A stretch of 64,000 bases of DNA from JALXCH01 sp964495805 (GCA_964495805.1 CAZBWV010000037.1:1-64000), one strand, 5' to 3'; shown: positions 7,105 through 15,010, counted from the first letter of the stretch. The notes: generated from the letters alone by a model not told the origin. A program made the numbers and translations.

Positions 7105-7284
7105 ATGAGTCACATGATTTTCTCCGTTCTCTCCGTTTATGCATTGATCTTCTGGGGATCCGTGGTTCAGGGACTGTTGATTATTGTTCTGAGTGCCATC
7201 GTTCATGAAAAGCAGCTGAAAGAGAATTACCAGAGTCTGGTCAATCAAATTCACCGTGAGCAAATGAAATTTTACGACCAGTAA
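7105..7284 (+). CDS. Small single-span membrane protein, unknown
   Basis: Encodes 59 residues from the ATG at 7105, with GAAGGAG at 7092-7098 at ideal spacing. The chain has one hydrophobic span (IFSVLSVYALIFWGSVVQGL, continuing to LSAIV) and a charged amphipathic tail (HEKQLKENYQSLVNQIHREQ). It is divergent from the KaiC-like gene and ends 16 bases before the stop of the opposite DUF59 gene. The strong ribosome site and a clean one-span layout favour a real gene over chance. I do not recognise the family. Confidence 0.5.
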   Translation: MSHMIFSVLSVYALIFWGSVVQGLLIIVLSAIVHEKQLKENYQSLVNQIHREQMKFYDQ

Positions 7285-7300
7285 ACCGATTCCATTTCAC

Positions 7301-7600
7301 TTAAATCGATCCTTTCCATCTGGCCTGGGCAATAACAAAGAAGCGCTGTTTGGCCACTTCGGTCATTTCGAAAAATTCCACTTCCATCCGGTAATTCAGG
7401 GATTCAAGCACCTGCTGAACACTCTGCACCAGCATGTTGCGTACAATTTCCGGGATTCCCAGAGTGGGGAGAGCCATTGCCACACGTACGGTGTCACCTT
7501 CCACCGCAATATCCTGAATCATACCCAATTCCACCAGCGAAGCGGCAATTTCCGGATGTTCCACTTTTTCCAGTTCAGCCAAGATCTCTTCTCGTGTCAT
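7301..7600 (-). CDS. MIP18/DUF59 family Fe-S assembly protein
   Basis: Encodes 99 residues from the ATG at 7600, preceded by AAGGAG at a somewhat long spacing. The sequence follows the MIP18 (PaaD/SufT-like) pattern: EILAELEKVEHPEIAASLVE, then LGMIQDIAVEGDTVRVAM and a C-terminal alpha/beta half. The family's first motif is usually DPE with the aspartate near a reactive site; here it reads HPE. Family members help mature iron-sulphur proteins. An upstream in-frame ATG at 7630 lacks a ribosome site. Confidence 0.7.
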   Translation of the reverse strand: MTREEILAELEKVEHPEIAASLVELGMIQDIAVEGDTVRVAMALPTLGIPEIVRNMLVQSVQQVLESLNYRMEVEFFEMTEVAKQRFFVIAQARWKGSI

Positions 7601-7680
7601 AAGGTCTGTTTCTCCTTTTGTTTTTTCCATTGAATAGATGTTGAGATTCATTAAAAGTAACACAAAAAGAAAAAATGTAT

Positions 7681-7715
7681 CAACAAAAAATGCGCAGCGG
7701 AAACACTGCGCATTT
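7681..7715 (-). terminator. Rho-independent terminator of the barrel gene
   Basis: AAATGCGCAG (7688-7697) and CTGCGCATTT (7706-7715) form a perfect 10-base stem with an 8-base loop. Read on the minus strand the stem runs into TTTTTTG. It lies 27 bases past the stop of the barrel gene at 7742. Confidence 0.85.
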
Positions 7716-7741
7716 CCAGGTCGGAAAGGGTGAGCAAAAGA

Positions 7742-8302
7742 TTAAAATCCGGTACTCACTCCAAAACTAATTCGTGGGTCCCAGGCATCGTAAGGGGATT
7801 TGTTGCTTTGCAGGACATCAAACAGCACTTCCACAAATGCCCAGGAGGTACGTCCCACTTTTTGTCGGAAACCAGCACCTAAAAGCAGAAACGGAACCCA
7901 GTCCCGATCGTGAGAATTCCGGATGAAGTATTCGTCGTAGTTGATATAGGCAAATTCACCGTGTACATATAGCTGAGGGACAATCCGGAACTGAGTGAAG
8001 ACACTGCCTCCGTAATTGTGGGAGGTAATGGTGAAATTGTTGTGTTTATCCCGGAAGTATTCATATCCCACTTTGGCTCCAACGGATAGTTGAGGATTCA
8101 CCCGATAACCCACCAGCGGCATCACACGCAGGCTAAAATAGCTTCCGAAAGTGAGGCCAAAACTTCCGCCGAAAAAGACCGGAGACGGCTGACGCTGTGC
8201 TTGTTGTGCTACCGGTTGTTGCACTGCCCTAAGGGAATCCGGTTGCTGAGCCAGGGAGAGAGAAAATATCGTGAGAAGAGTAAATAGAATCATTCGTTTC
8301 AT
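7742..8302 (-). CDS. Outer-membrane beta-barrel protein
   Basis: Encodes 186 residues. A signal peptide (MKRMILFTLLTIFSLSLA) is cleaved before QQPDS, followed by a Gln-rich linker. The mature barrel shows alternating strands such as FGLTFGSYFSLRVMPLVGY, LSVGAKVGYEYF and VGRTSWAFVEVLFDVL, and ends in SFGVSTGF with a C-terminal Phe. AGGAGG precedes the ATG by nine bases. It ends at a strong terminator, so it is a single transcript. No ligand can be predicted. Confidence 0.8.
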   Translation of the reverse strand: MKRMILFTLLTIFSLSLAQQPDSLRAVQQPVAQQAQRQPSPVFFGGSFGLTFGSYFSLRVMPLVGYRVNPQLSVGAKVGYEYFRDKHNNFTITSHNYGGSVFTQFRIVPQLYVHGEFAYINYDEYFIRNSHDRDWVPFLLLGAGFRQKVGRTSWAFVEVLFDVLQSNKSPYDAWDPRISFGVSTGF

Positions 8303-8429
8303 AATGGAAATCCTCCTGAAATTTTTTAAAAATATATAAATCAGCCTGAGTCAAACCCAGTGTTTTTTGGAATCAATTCGTTCACTTAACGCAGTCGGGT
8401 TTTTGAAGCACCAATTTACCGTGAGGTCA

Positions 8430-10118
8430 TTAAAACAGTCCGGAAATGTTCCCTTCGTCATCAATGTCGATGCGTTCGGCTGCGGGAATGCGGGGCAGGC
8501 CCGGCATCCGCAGAATATCTCCGGTGAGCGGTACCAGAAAGCCTGCCCCGGCGGAGATGATGATTTCCCGGACGGTAACCAGGAAATCCTTGGGACGACC
8601 AAGGAGTTTGGGATTATCCGATAGCGATTGCTGAGTTTTGGCAATGCAGACCGGCAGTTTGTCGTATCCCAGTTTGTAGATGTCCTTGAGTTGCCGCCGT
8701 GCCCGGCTGGTGTAATCCACTGCCCGGGCGCCGTAAATTTCGCCGGCAATTTTCATGATTTTCTCTTCCACCGGAAGATTCCAGTCGTAAAGCTGATGGT
8801 AGCGGCATTTTTCTCCCTGCACCATGTTAATCACCTTTTCGGCCAGCTCTACGCCGCCCTTACCACCTTCTTCCCATACATTCACCACGGCATAATCAAT
8901 TTGATTTTCCTGGCAGATTTGTTCTACCATGCGAATTTCCTCTTCCGTATCCCCGATGAATCGATTAATTGCCACAATGGACTGCATGCCGAATTTGCGC
9001 ATGTTTTCGATGTGCTTTTCCAGGTTCCCGCGCCCGTTCATGATGGCCTGGGGATTGGGCTGGTTGACCTCCTCCAGCGGTACTCCGCCATGCATTTTCA
9101 GCGCGCGGGCGGTGACTACCAATACCACCGCTGAGGGGCAGAGCCCACCATACGGACTGACAATATCGAAGAACTTTTCTGCACCCAGATCAAAACCAAA
9201 TCCCGCTTCGGTAACCACATAGTCTGCCAGTTGCAGGGCTAATTTGGTGGATAGGATGCTGTTGGTTCCCTGAGCAATGTTAGCAAAGGGGCCGCCGTGC
9301 ACAAATGCAGGACCATTTTCCAGCGTTTGCACTAAATTGGGGAGCAGGGCATCTTTGAGCAGTGCGGTAACTGCACCCTGTACGTTTAAGTCCTTCACCC
9401 GAAACGGTTCCCGATCTTCGGTAAAACCCAGCAGGATGTTGCTGATTTTTTCTTTTAATTCTGAATAGCTTAGGGAAAGGCATAGAATCGCCATGATTTC
9501 TGATGCGGCGGTGATGTCGAAACCGGTTTCCCGGGGAATGCTGTTGCTTTTTCCGCCCAGTCCAATCACAATGTCGCGCAGAGCACGGTCGTTCATGTCC
9601 ATTACCCGGGGCCAGGAGATTTCCCGCACGGACAATCGTTTTTCCCCTTTGTTGAAGTGCAGATAATTGTCCAGCGCCGCAGAAATCAAGTTGTGAGCGG
9701 TGGTAATGGCATGTAAATCTCCGGTAAAGTGCAGGTTGATGTCCTCCATGGGGAGCACCTGGGAATAACCGCCACCGGCTGCACCACCTTTGCGTCCCAG
9801 CACCGGGCCCAGGGACGGTTCTCGCAAAGCAGCGGTGGCATTTTTACCAATGTATTTCAGCGCCTGGGTTAACCCTATGCTGACGGTGGTTTTTCCCTCA
9901 CCCGCAGGTGTGGGAGTAATGGCACTGACCAGAACCAGTTTCCCCGGTTTGCGTTTTTCGTCAAATATTCGCCGAATGGTGCTCATTTTGATTTTGGCTT
10001 TGTAGTTGCCGTAAAGAATTAAATCATCTGCGGTCAGACCAATTTGTTGAGCCACTTCGGTGATGGGTAAAAGTTGAGCTTTCTGGGCAATTTCAATATC
10101 GCTAAGCAGTTCAGGCAT
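8430..10118 (-). CDS. fhs: Formate--tetrahydrofolate ligase
   Basis: Encodes 562 residues, the usual length. It makes 10-formyl-tetrahydrofolate from formate, THF and ATP in the cytosol. The ATP-binding loop TPTPAGEGKT is at 68-77, followed by KTTVSIGLTQAL. Later family blocks include REPSLGPVLGRKGGAAGGGY, the FTGDLHAI segment, FANIAQGTNS and the conserved C-terminal DDEGNISGLF. AAGGAGA lies seven bases before the ATG. It is the last gene of a minus-strand run behind a methyltransferase and a VOC gene. An FchA-like gene at 23330 could act on the same one-carbon pool. Confidence 0.97.
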   Translation of the reverse strand: MPELLSDIEIAQKAQLLPITEVAQQIGLTADDLILYGNYKAKIKMSTIRRIFDEKRKPGKLVLVSAITPTPAGEGKTTVSIGLTQALKYIGKNATAALREPSLGPVLGRKGGAAGGGYSQVLPMEDINLHFTGDLHAITTAHNLISAALDNYLHFNKGEKRLSVREISWPRVMDMNDRALRDIVIGLGGKSNSIPRETGFDITAASEIMAILCLSLSYSELKEKISNILLGFTEDREPFRVKDLNVQGAVTALLKDALLPNLVQTLENGPAFVHGGPFANIAQGTNSILSTKLALQLADYVVTEAGFGFDLGAEKFFDIVSPYGGLCPSAVVLVVTARALKMHGGVPLEEVNQPNPQAIMNGRGNLEKHIENMRKFGMQSIVAINRFIGDTEEEIRMVEQICQENQIDYAVVNVWEEGGKGGVELAEKVINMVQGEKCRYHQLYDWNLPVEEKIMKIAGEIYGARAVDYTSRARRQLKDIYKLGYDKLPVCIAKTQQSLSDNPKLLGRPKDFLVTVREIIISAGAGFLVPLTGDILRMPGLPRIPAAERIDIDDEGNISGLF

Positions 10119-10130
10119 CAGTGTGTCTCC

Positions 10131-10763
10131 TTATATTTTTTGTGCCAGAATGCCAACGAATGAACCTTCTCCGTATCCCGATCTGGCAGGTTCCACCCGA
10201 CAGATTTTGTCCAGTGGGTGGAAGATTGTCTGGGAGTACCGGAAATGGCCGAAACCGGCTCGGGTCAGTGCCCTTTCCACTTCCGGAACAGAAAAAAAGG
10301 TTGCCACCCGATAAAAGACATTCTGTTGCTTAAATTTTTGATAAATTCTTCCGATTTCACTTTCCCGGTCAATAAAACCAATTAATAGGTGGGTGTGGGG
10401 GCGAAGGATGCGGTGGATCTCTTGCAACGCTGCGGGCAGATCGTCCAGAAAACAGATGGTGGTGACTAACAAAACCAGATCGAATGCCTCCGAACGGTAG
10501 GGGAGTGCTTCTGCAATGCCGATTTGCACGGAAATGCCTCTTCTTCTGGCCAGATTAGCCATTTGGCGGGAAGGTTCCAGACCGATTGGTATGCCCAGTG
10601 GTCGGGCAAATCGACCGCTCCCCACACCAATTTCCACCGCACGGTTAAAAGGCGGTAACAGCTGGCGAAGTGCCTGAACTTCGGATTCGTAAACCAGAAT
10701 GTGTTTACGAAACCACCTTTCATATTCCCCGGTGTATTGCTCAAACGGTTCGATGCGCGGCAT
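10131..10763 (-). CDS. Class I SAM-dependent methyltransferase
   Basis: Encodes 210 residues. The SAM-binding motif is intact as AVEIGVGSGRFA, followed by an acidic loop GLEPSRQM, IGIAEALPYRSEAFDLVLLV (motifs II-III) and a HRILRPHTHLLIGFID strand. Family Methyltransf_11. The substrate is unknown. The start overlaps the end of the VOC gene by 23 bases and AAAGGAG lies upstream, so it is probably translated together with that gene. Confidence 0.85.
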   Translation of the reverse strand: MPRIEPFEQYTGEYERWFRKHILVYESEVQALRQLLPPFNRAVEIGVGSGRFARPLGIPIGLEPSRQMANLARRRGISVQIGIAEALPYRSEAFDLVLLVTTICFLDDLPAALQEIHRILRPHTHLLIGFIDRESEIGRIYQKFKQQNVFYRVATFFSVPEVERALTRAGFGHFRYSQTIFHPLDKICRVEPARSGYGEGSFVGILAQKI

Positions 10764-11154
10764 TGGGCTGCTCCTTTAATTCAATGAGATTGCCGGAAAA
10801 ATCCCGGACGAATACCGTCTCCCGTCCCTGTCGTGGAATGCGAATAACAGGCAAATTCCGTTGCTGTACTTTTTGCAGAATATGGTTCCGTTGCGGTACC
10901 ACCAGACAGATGTGGTGAACCGAAGGGAGGGTTGAAACGGGTTCGGTAACGAAAATTTCCACCTTAAACAGAGGGGTTCCGAACACCAGTACCGGAATTT
11001 CTCCGGAAAGGGAAAAAATTTTCCCGGAAAGCTCCGGGGAGAGAGCGAACCGATACAGAAAGTCCAATCCCAGAATCTCCTGATAAAATTCAAAAGCTTC
11101 CTGTTCCGAACGGTTGGCGACAGCCCAGTGATGGATTTCGTATTCCTTATTCAT
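10741..11154 (-). CDS. VOC (glyoxalase/bleomycin-resistance fold) protein
   Basis: Encodes 137 residues in the two-module betaalphabetabetabeta layout of the vicinal oxygen chelate family. The first module starts with IHHWAVANRSEQEAFEFYQE; the second contains SVHHICLVVPQRNHIL and ends with a typical FVRDFSGNLIELKEQ strand. Metal-ligand positions are plausible (His in the first strand, His in the HHIC strand, Glu in the IEL strand). Start overlaps the preceding permease gene by eight bases. The substrate cannot be told. Confidence 0.8.
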   Translation of the reverse strand: MNKEYEIHHWAVANRSEQEAFEFYQEILGLDFLYRFALSPELSGKIFSLSGEIPVLVFGTPLFKVEIFVTEPVSTLPSVHHICLVVPQRNHILQKVQQRNLPVIRIPRQGRETVFVRDFSGNLIELKEQPNAAHRTV

Positions 11155-11686
11155 GGGCGGTTCCCTCCGGCAGTGCTGGTACCAATTGTTCCACCAGCCA
11201 TCCTTCTAAAATCGAAGCACCCACCATTACCAGGGTTAGTACAACGGTAAATTTCAGGCCAAAGTAGTAAATCATCAAAGGAATCATGGGAATTTTGACC
11301 GCTCGATTGTATAAAAAAACGGTCATTAACATGATGCGCATGCCTTTGCGTTGCAAATCCGCCAGCAGGGGGTACCACACGTAAATGGGGCCAGTGGAAA
11401 TAATTCCCGCAATCATGGCAAACAGTAATCCCCGCCAGCCCGATTCTTTGCCGAGATGTTTTTTTACCGACCGGGGATGAAAGAACAGATTAATGAGAAA
11501 AATGAGCGAAAAAACGCCCACCAGCGCTGGTACCATTTTGACCAGTAACGAAATAAAGCGTTGCAGGCTGGCATGTACCAGCGGAGGATTGGTGAAGCTT
11601 AACACCAGGTAAAGAAGGCTGACAAGCCCTAAAAAAATCCAGCCGTAAGGGAACGAAGCATGTTCGGATGATTTGTTCTCTTTCAT
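11147..11686 (-). CDS. Permease, second half of a split DUF318/ArsP-like transporter
   Basis: Encodes about 179 residues from the ATG at 11686, which overlaps the TGA of the previous gene as ATGA. There are about five membrane helices, including a SLLYLVLSFTNP segment and the conserved SGWRGLLFAMIAGIISTGPI block that is characteristic of the PF03773 permease family. FLYNRAVKIPMIPL gives the second conserved loop. In most organisms both halves lie in one chain of over 300 residues; here they are two coupled genes. ArsP-type members export organoarsenicals; other members have unknown substrates. Confidence 0.75.
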   Translation of the reverse strand: MKENKSSEHASFPYGWIFLGLVSLLYLVLSFTNPPLVHASLQRFISLLVKMVPALVGVFSLIFLINLFFHPRSVKKHLGKESGWRGLLFAMIAGIISTGPIYVWYPLLADLQRKGMRIMLMTVFLYNRAVKIPMIPLMIYYFGLKFTVVLTLVMVGASILEGWLVEQLVPALPEGTAHE

Positions 11687-12138
11687 ATCCACCTCACCAG
11701 AATCACCGTTACAATTGCCACCAGAATGGACATAAGGAATGACACGCTGTTTCGGGTCAAAGCGTACCGCTTGCCCAGCATCATTGCTTCGGCGGGAAGC
11801 TGAACCACACCTACCGTAACCCAGCTCACGATAAATGCGGTAACGGCAAACAGGGTAACTCCCTCCCGTAACAATTCACCGCCGAAGATGTAACTGGTCA
11901 GCGGATTTCCGGACGAGATGCTGCCCACCAGTGCCCCGATGAACGGGTCTTTCACCGGATGACCGGTAAATAATTGCCGCAATGCGGAGGGGGGAATAGC
12001 AGTTAAAACCAGCGAAATGGTTAGCAGCACTCCCAGAATAATGGGAATGCTTTGAAGAAAGTTCTTCCAGGTTTTGCGCAACGCTTCACCGGCATCAGGA
12101 CGTTCCGGTTGCCTGGTTGCTTTCGATTGTTGTTTCAT
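11683..12138 (-). CDS. Permease, first half of a split DUF318/ArsP-like transporter
   Basis: Encodes about 151 residues from the ATG at 12138, preceded by CGGAGAG. Four to five helices are visible: SIPIILGVLLTISLVLTAI, then FIGALVGSISSGNPLTSYI, a block that mirrors the SGPI-type loop of the partner, then FAVTAFIVSWVTVGVV and FLMSILVAIVTVILV. Partner and this gene overlap by four bases, so equal synthesis is likely and a heteromeric permease is a reasonable inference. A divergent start or a regulator gene is not seen upstream. Confidence 0.75.
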   Translation of the reverse strand: MKQQSKATRQPERPDAGEALRKTWKNFLQSIPIILGVLLTISLVLTAIPPSALRQLFTGHPVKDPFIGALVGSISSGNPLTSYIFGGELLREGVTLFAVTAFIVSWVTVGVVQLPAEAMMLGKRYALTRNSVSFLMSILVAIVTVILVRWI

Positions 12139-12278
12139 AATCATCTCTCCGTTTTCTTTCTGATGATTCACACGAATTTAACATCAATGCTATCGGAAAA
12201 TAAACGGGAATCCATTTTTCTTGTCGCTGGCCTGTTCGGCTGAGCAGGAAGCCTTTACCATGGTGGACCCGATAGAAA

Positions 12279-12314
12279 AAACGCTGCCATCGCGGGGGAG
12301 CAAGGGCAGCGTTT
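12279..12314 (-). terminator. Rho-independent terminator of trxB-like gene
   Basis: AAACGCTGCC (12279-12288) pairs with GGCAGCGTTT (12305-12314). Read on the minus strand the stem is followed by TTTTTTCTATC. It lies 33 bases past the stop of the thioredoxin-reductase-like gene. Confidence 0.8.
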
Positions 12315-12346
12315 AGATGGATCAATATGTTATCCCGAAATCACGC

Positions 12347-13336
12347 TCAGGCTTCCACGGTCTCCTTTTTCAGATTTTCGATGTAATGTTCGGCGGAGAC
12401 GGCAGCCACGGAACCATCTGCCACAGCAGTGGTAATCTGGTACAACACTTTGTTGCGCACATCCCCCGCAGCATACACGCCCGGGATGTTGGTTTCCATG
12501 TGCTCATCGGTAACGATGTAGCCCCATTCATTGAGTTCCACCTGGTCTTTTACCAGAGCGGTATTGGGATTCAGACCGATGTACACGAACACCCCCTGCA
12601 CGGGGATCTCGCGGGTTTCGCCGGTGGCGCGGTCTTTTACGGTAATGGATTCCACTTTCTGGTCGCCGTTAATGGATACCACCTGTGTGTTAAAGTGGCA
12701 TTCGGTGCGATCGCTCTGTTTGACCCGATCCAGCAATATCTTTTCCGCTTTGCTCTCCGGCAGAAATTCCACAAAATGGATTTTGTTCGCGTATTTCAGG
12801 ATGAACAGGCCTTCCTGCAATCCGGAGTTTCCGCAACCAATTACAGCCACATCTTTTCCGGTAAAGAATGCTGCATCGCAGGTGGCGCAGTAAGAGACGC
12901 CACGACCGGCAAATTTGTCCTCGCCGGGAACGCCTAATTTTTTGTAAGTCGTTCCGGTAGCGATAATAACTGTTTTGGCTTTAATATCCTGCCCGTTAAA
13001 CCGAATACGTTTGGGATTGGTTTTCAGGTCCAGCTCTTCCACCAGTCCGGTGGCAATTTCGGCTCCGAACCGTTCCGCCTGTTTGCGCATGCGGTCGGCC
13101 AGGTCGTGACCGGTAACCCCTTCGGGAAAACCAGGGAAGTTCTCAATCATATCAGTGGTTTCCACTGCACCGCCCACCACTTCTTTTTCCAGCACCAGGG
13201 TGGAGAGTTTACCGCGTGCCGTGTAAATGGCTGCGGTGAGTCCCGCCGGTCCGGCGCCGATAATCACAACATCGTATTCTTCTTTCAACTGCGACGGTGC
13301 CGCCGGTTGCGACATGCTAAAGATTAAATTGCCCAT
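12347..13336 (-). CDS. Thioredoxin reductase-like flavoprotein
   Basis: Encodes 329 residues. The FAD-binding GAGPAGLTAAIYTAR loop is near residue 27, the redox pair CATC is at 150-153 (SYCATCDAAFF), and the second Rossmann loop reads GCGNSG at 167-172. The usual NADPH-selecting HRRxxxR after this loop is absent; the position holds VEFLPES. FAD-site GVFVYIGLNPNTAL and YAAGDVRNK complete the family. The enzyme should reduce thioredoxin or a related disulphide, but the electron donor is unclear. GAGG lies before the ATG at 13336. It is followed by its own terminator. Confidence 0.85.
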   Translation of the reverse strand: MGNLIFSMSQPAAPSQLKEEYDVVIIGAGPAGLTAAIYTARGKLSTLVLEKEVVGGAVETTDMIENFPGFPEGVTGHDLADRMRKQAERFGAEIATGLVEELDLKTNPKRIRFNGQDIKAKTVIIATGTTYKKLGVPGEDKFAGRGVSYCATCDAAFFTGKDVAVIGCGNSGLQEGLFILKYANKIHFVEFLPESKAEKILLDRVKQSDRTECHFNTQVVSINGDQKVESITVKDRATGETREIPVQGVFVYIGLNPNTALVKDQVELNEWGYIVTDEHMETNIPGVYAAGDVRNKVLYQITTAVADGSVAAVSAEHYIENLKKETVEA

Positions 13337-13439
13337 ATGAACACCTCATAAATTTTTGTTTTCTTTACGCTTTTGACCAAACCTGAAGTTGAGCTCAACT
13401 TTCAATTTGGTTTTCTGCTCAACGAATCGCATATTTCTG

Positions 13440-13553
13440 ATGAATGAAAACGGGAAAAGTAACAGGGGAATGAGAGGAGGGGAGGGAAAATGTAAAATGC
13501 AAAATGGGAAATGGGAATTGGGAGAGGGGAGCGAAGCGGAACAGAAGGAGTAA
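13440..13553. repeat. Second purine-rich tract
   Basis: The plus strand is almost all purine with short GGGA and AAATG repeats (for example AAATGTAAAATGCAAAATGGG near 13500). It resembles the G-rich tract near 6 kb in style and runs into the ribosome site of the msrB gene. No gene is supported in it. Confidence 0.55.
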
Positions 13554-13556
13554 AGT

Positions 13557-14102
13557 ATGTTTGGGCATCGGGTAGATGTTGGTAAGGGAGGGAGGGTGTT
13601 ACTAATTTTGTGGATAATCGGGATGGTGGAAGGCGGTTGTCGCAGTACCGAAAGGAGACAGTCGGTGAGCGAGAAGGACACAGTTATGAAAAAGATTAAC
13701 AGAAGTGAGTCGGAATGGCGGAAAATTCTTACCCCGGAGCAGTATCGGATCCTTCGGGAGAAAGGTACGGAGCCGCCGTTTCGGGGCAAATATGTTTTGT
13801 TCGACCGGGAGGGTATTTACCGGTGTGCAGCATGTGGCAATCCTTTGTTCTCTTCCCGGGCAAAATACCATTCAGGAAGCGGATGGCCCAGTTTTTTTGA
13901 ACCCATCTCCGCCACTGCCGTGGAAACGCAAACAGATTCCAGTCTGGGAATGATCCGTACGGAAGTGCTTTGTGCCCGTTGCGGTTCCCATTTAGGTCAT
14001 GTGTTCGACGACGGTCCGCCACCCACCGGATTGCGCTATTGCATCAATTCCCTGGCACTGGAGTTTGAGGCGATCGACTCGGAGAAGGGTCGTTCCAGAT
14101 AG
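13557..14102 (+). CDS. msrB: Peptide-methionine (R)-S-oxide reductase
   Basis: Encodes 181 residues from 13557, or 138 from an internal ATG at 13686. Both starts have a ribosome site: AGAAGGAG six bases before the first, AGAAGGA seven before the second. The long form adds a hydrophobic stretch and a cysteine (GGC) that could be a membrane or lipid anchor, although the lipobox is not canonical. The enzyme domain starts with KINRSESEWRKILTPEQY, holds zinc-binding CAAC and CARC pairs, the block HSGSGWPSFFEP and the catalytic RYCINS cysteine. It reduces methionine-R-sulphoxide in damaged proteins. A periplasmic pool of the long form is possible. Confidence 0.9.
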   Translation: MFGHRVDVGKGGRVLLILWIIGMVEGGCRSTERRQSVSEKDTVMKKINRSESEWRKILTPEQYRILREKGTEPPFRGKYVLFDREGIYRCAACGNPLFSSRAKYHSGSGWPSFFEPISATAVETQTDSSLGMIRTEVLCARCGSHLGHVFDDGPPPTGLRYCINSLALEFEAIDSEKGRSR

Positions 14103-14422
14103 AAACGACTCCCCCCGAATGGCTGTGGATTTCCGGATTCCGCAATAATCTTTAACCATGAGAAAGTGACATAACGTTTCTTTTTACATCATATCTTCAT
14201 CAACTTCCCCATTGGTTACTTAATGAATCGAACTACCGGTAATTGAGTTTGGCAGAATGCGAAGAGGCGTCGGGATCATTTTGGGGACTTTGTCCCGGAT
14301 AAAAATGCGGTGTTGATTCCGGAAAGGGTTATTTTGTTAACTAACGCCATTTCGGCACAAGTTTTTTGTCGGAAGGTTGTCTAATATGAATTAACAGAAC
14401 CGGAAATTTCAGGATTACGCGG
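14103..14422. other. Intergenic region upstream of the ECF operon
   Basis: This stretch of 320 bases separates msrB from the sigma-factor gene. Apart from the ECF-type promoter motif near its end I see no gene, tRNA or clear hairpin. Confidence 0.6.
14359..14385 (+). promoter_or_regulatory. ECF-type promoter upstream of the sigma factor
   Basis: AAGTTTT at 14359-14365 and GTCTAAT at 14379-14385 resemble ECF -35 and -10 elements of FCB bacteria. The same two boxes, at the same 20-base start-to-start distance and with the same GAAGGTT before the -10 box, recur upstream of the anti-sigma gene at 14984-15010. The repeat at two genes of one ECF operon supports autoregulation. Confidence 0.6.
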
Positions 14423-14980
14423 GTGACACAGGAAAATTTCGACTTCGAACAGATTTATCGGGAATACGCTCAGAAGGTACTGAACCTCTGCTATCGGATG
14501 GTTGGCGATGAACAGACTGCACGGGATTTGTCGCAGGATATCTGGGTGAAAGTGTACCGGAATCTGGACGACTTTCGGGGGAACGCAGCTATATTCACCT
14601 GGATTTACCGGATTGCCGTGAATCACATTTTAAATTATCTGAAGCAGCAAAAGCGAAAGCGCTGGCTCAATTTGCTGGACCTAAATCTTCGCGAAGCCCT
14701 CCATACGGAAGAGACGCTCAACCGGTTGGGTTCGGCGGCACCGGAGGATAACCCCGCTGAACAGCTTCAGCAAAAGGAGCGAGAGCAAATTGTCTGGCAA
14801 CAAATTCTGAAATTACCGGAGAGTCAACGGGCACCTCTGGTACTGCACCGTTATGAGGGGCTTCATTATCAGGAGATTGCCCGGGTGCTGGGAATTTCCC
14901 TCTCTGCTGTGGAATCGCGCCTGCACCGGGCAAAGAAAAATCTACAAAAATGGCTGGAACCGTACTTAGGAAAAATTTAG
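14423..14980 (+). CDS. ECF-type RNA polymerase sigma factor
   Basis: Encodes 185 residues from a GTG. Region 2 is clear: FEQIYREYAQKVLNLCYRM, then ARDLSQDIWVKVYRNLDDF and the -10-binding FTWIYRIAVNHILNYLK. Region 4 follows with LPESQRAPLVLHRYEG, YQEIARVLGISLSAVESRL and the final HRAKKNLQK helix. Region 3 is missing, as in all ECF factors. The next gene is a zinc-finger anti-sigma, followed by two periplasmic sensor-type proteins, so this module probably reports on metal or envelope stress. A promoter motif repeated before it and before the anti-sigma suggests it switches on its own operon. Confidence 0.9.
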   Translation: MTQENFDFEQIYREYAQKVLNLCYRMVGDEQTARDLSQDIWVKVYRNLDDFRGNAAIFTWIYRIAVNHILNYLKQQKRKRWLNLLDLNLREALHTEETLNRLGSAAPEDNPAEQLQQKEREQIVWQQILKLPESQRAPLVLHRYEGLHYQEIARVLGISLSAVESRLHRAKKNLQKWLEPYLGKI

Positions 14981-14983
14981 CGC

Positions 14984-15010
14984 AAGTTTTATGGAAGAAG
15001 GTTGTCTAAT
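14984..15010 (+). promoter_or_regulatory. Second ECF-type promoter, before the anti-sigma gene
   Basis: AAGTTTT at 14984-14990 and GTCTAAT at 15004-15010 match the motif before the sigma gene in sequence and in spacing, and share the central GAAGGTT. If active, transcription would start near 15017, which would favour the anti-sigma start codon at 15035 for this transcript. Confidence 0.55.

Noticed and set aside
7003..7263. N-terminal extension of the KaiC-like gene with a Gln/Asn-rich sequence
   Set aside because: The start at 7002 has a good ribosome site, the extension has poor family match and overlaps the divergent small gene, so I treat it as noise.
12317..12937. A 206-codon plus-strand frame inside the thioredoxin-reductase-like gene
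   Set aside because: It lies entirely opposite a well-supported gene, has no matching family and no ribosome site. It is a shadow of the codon bias on the other strand.
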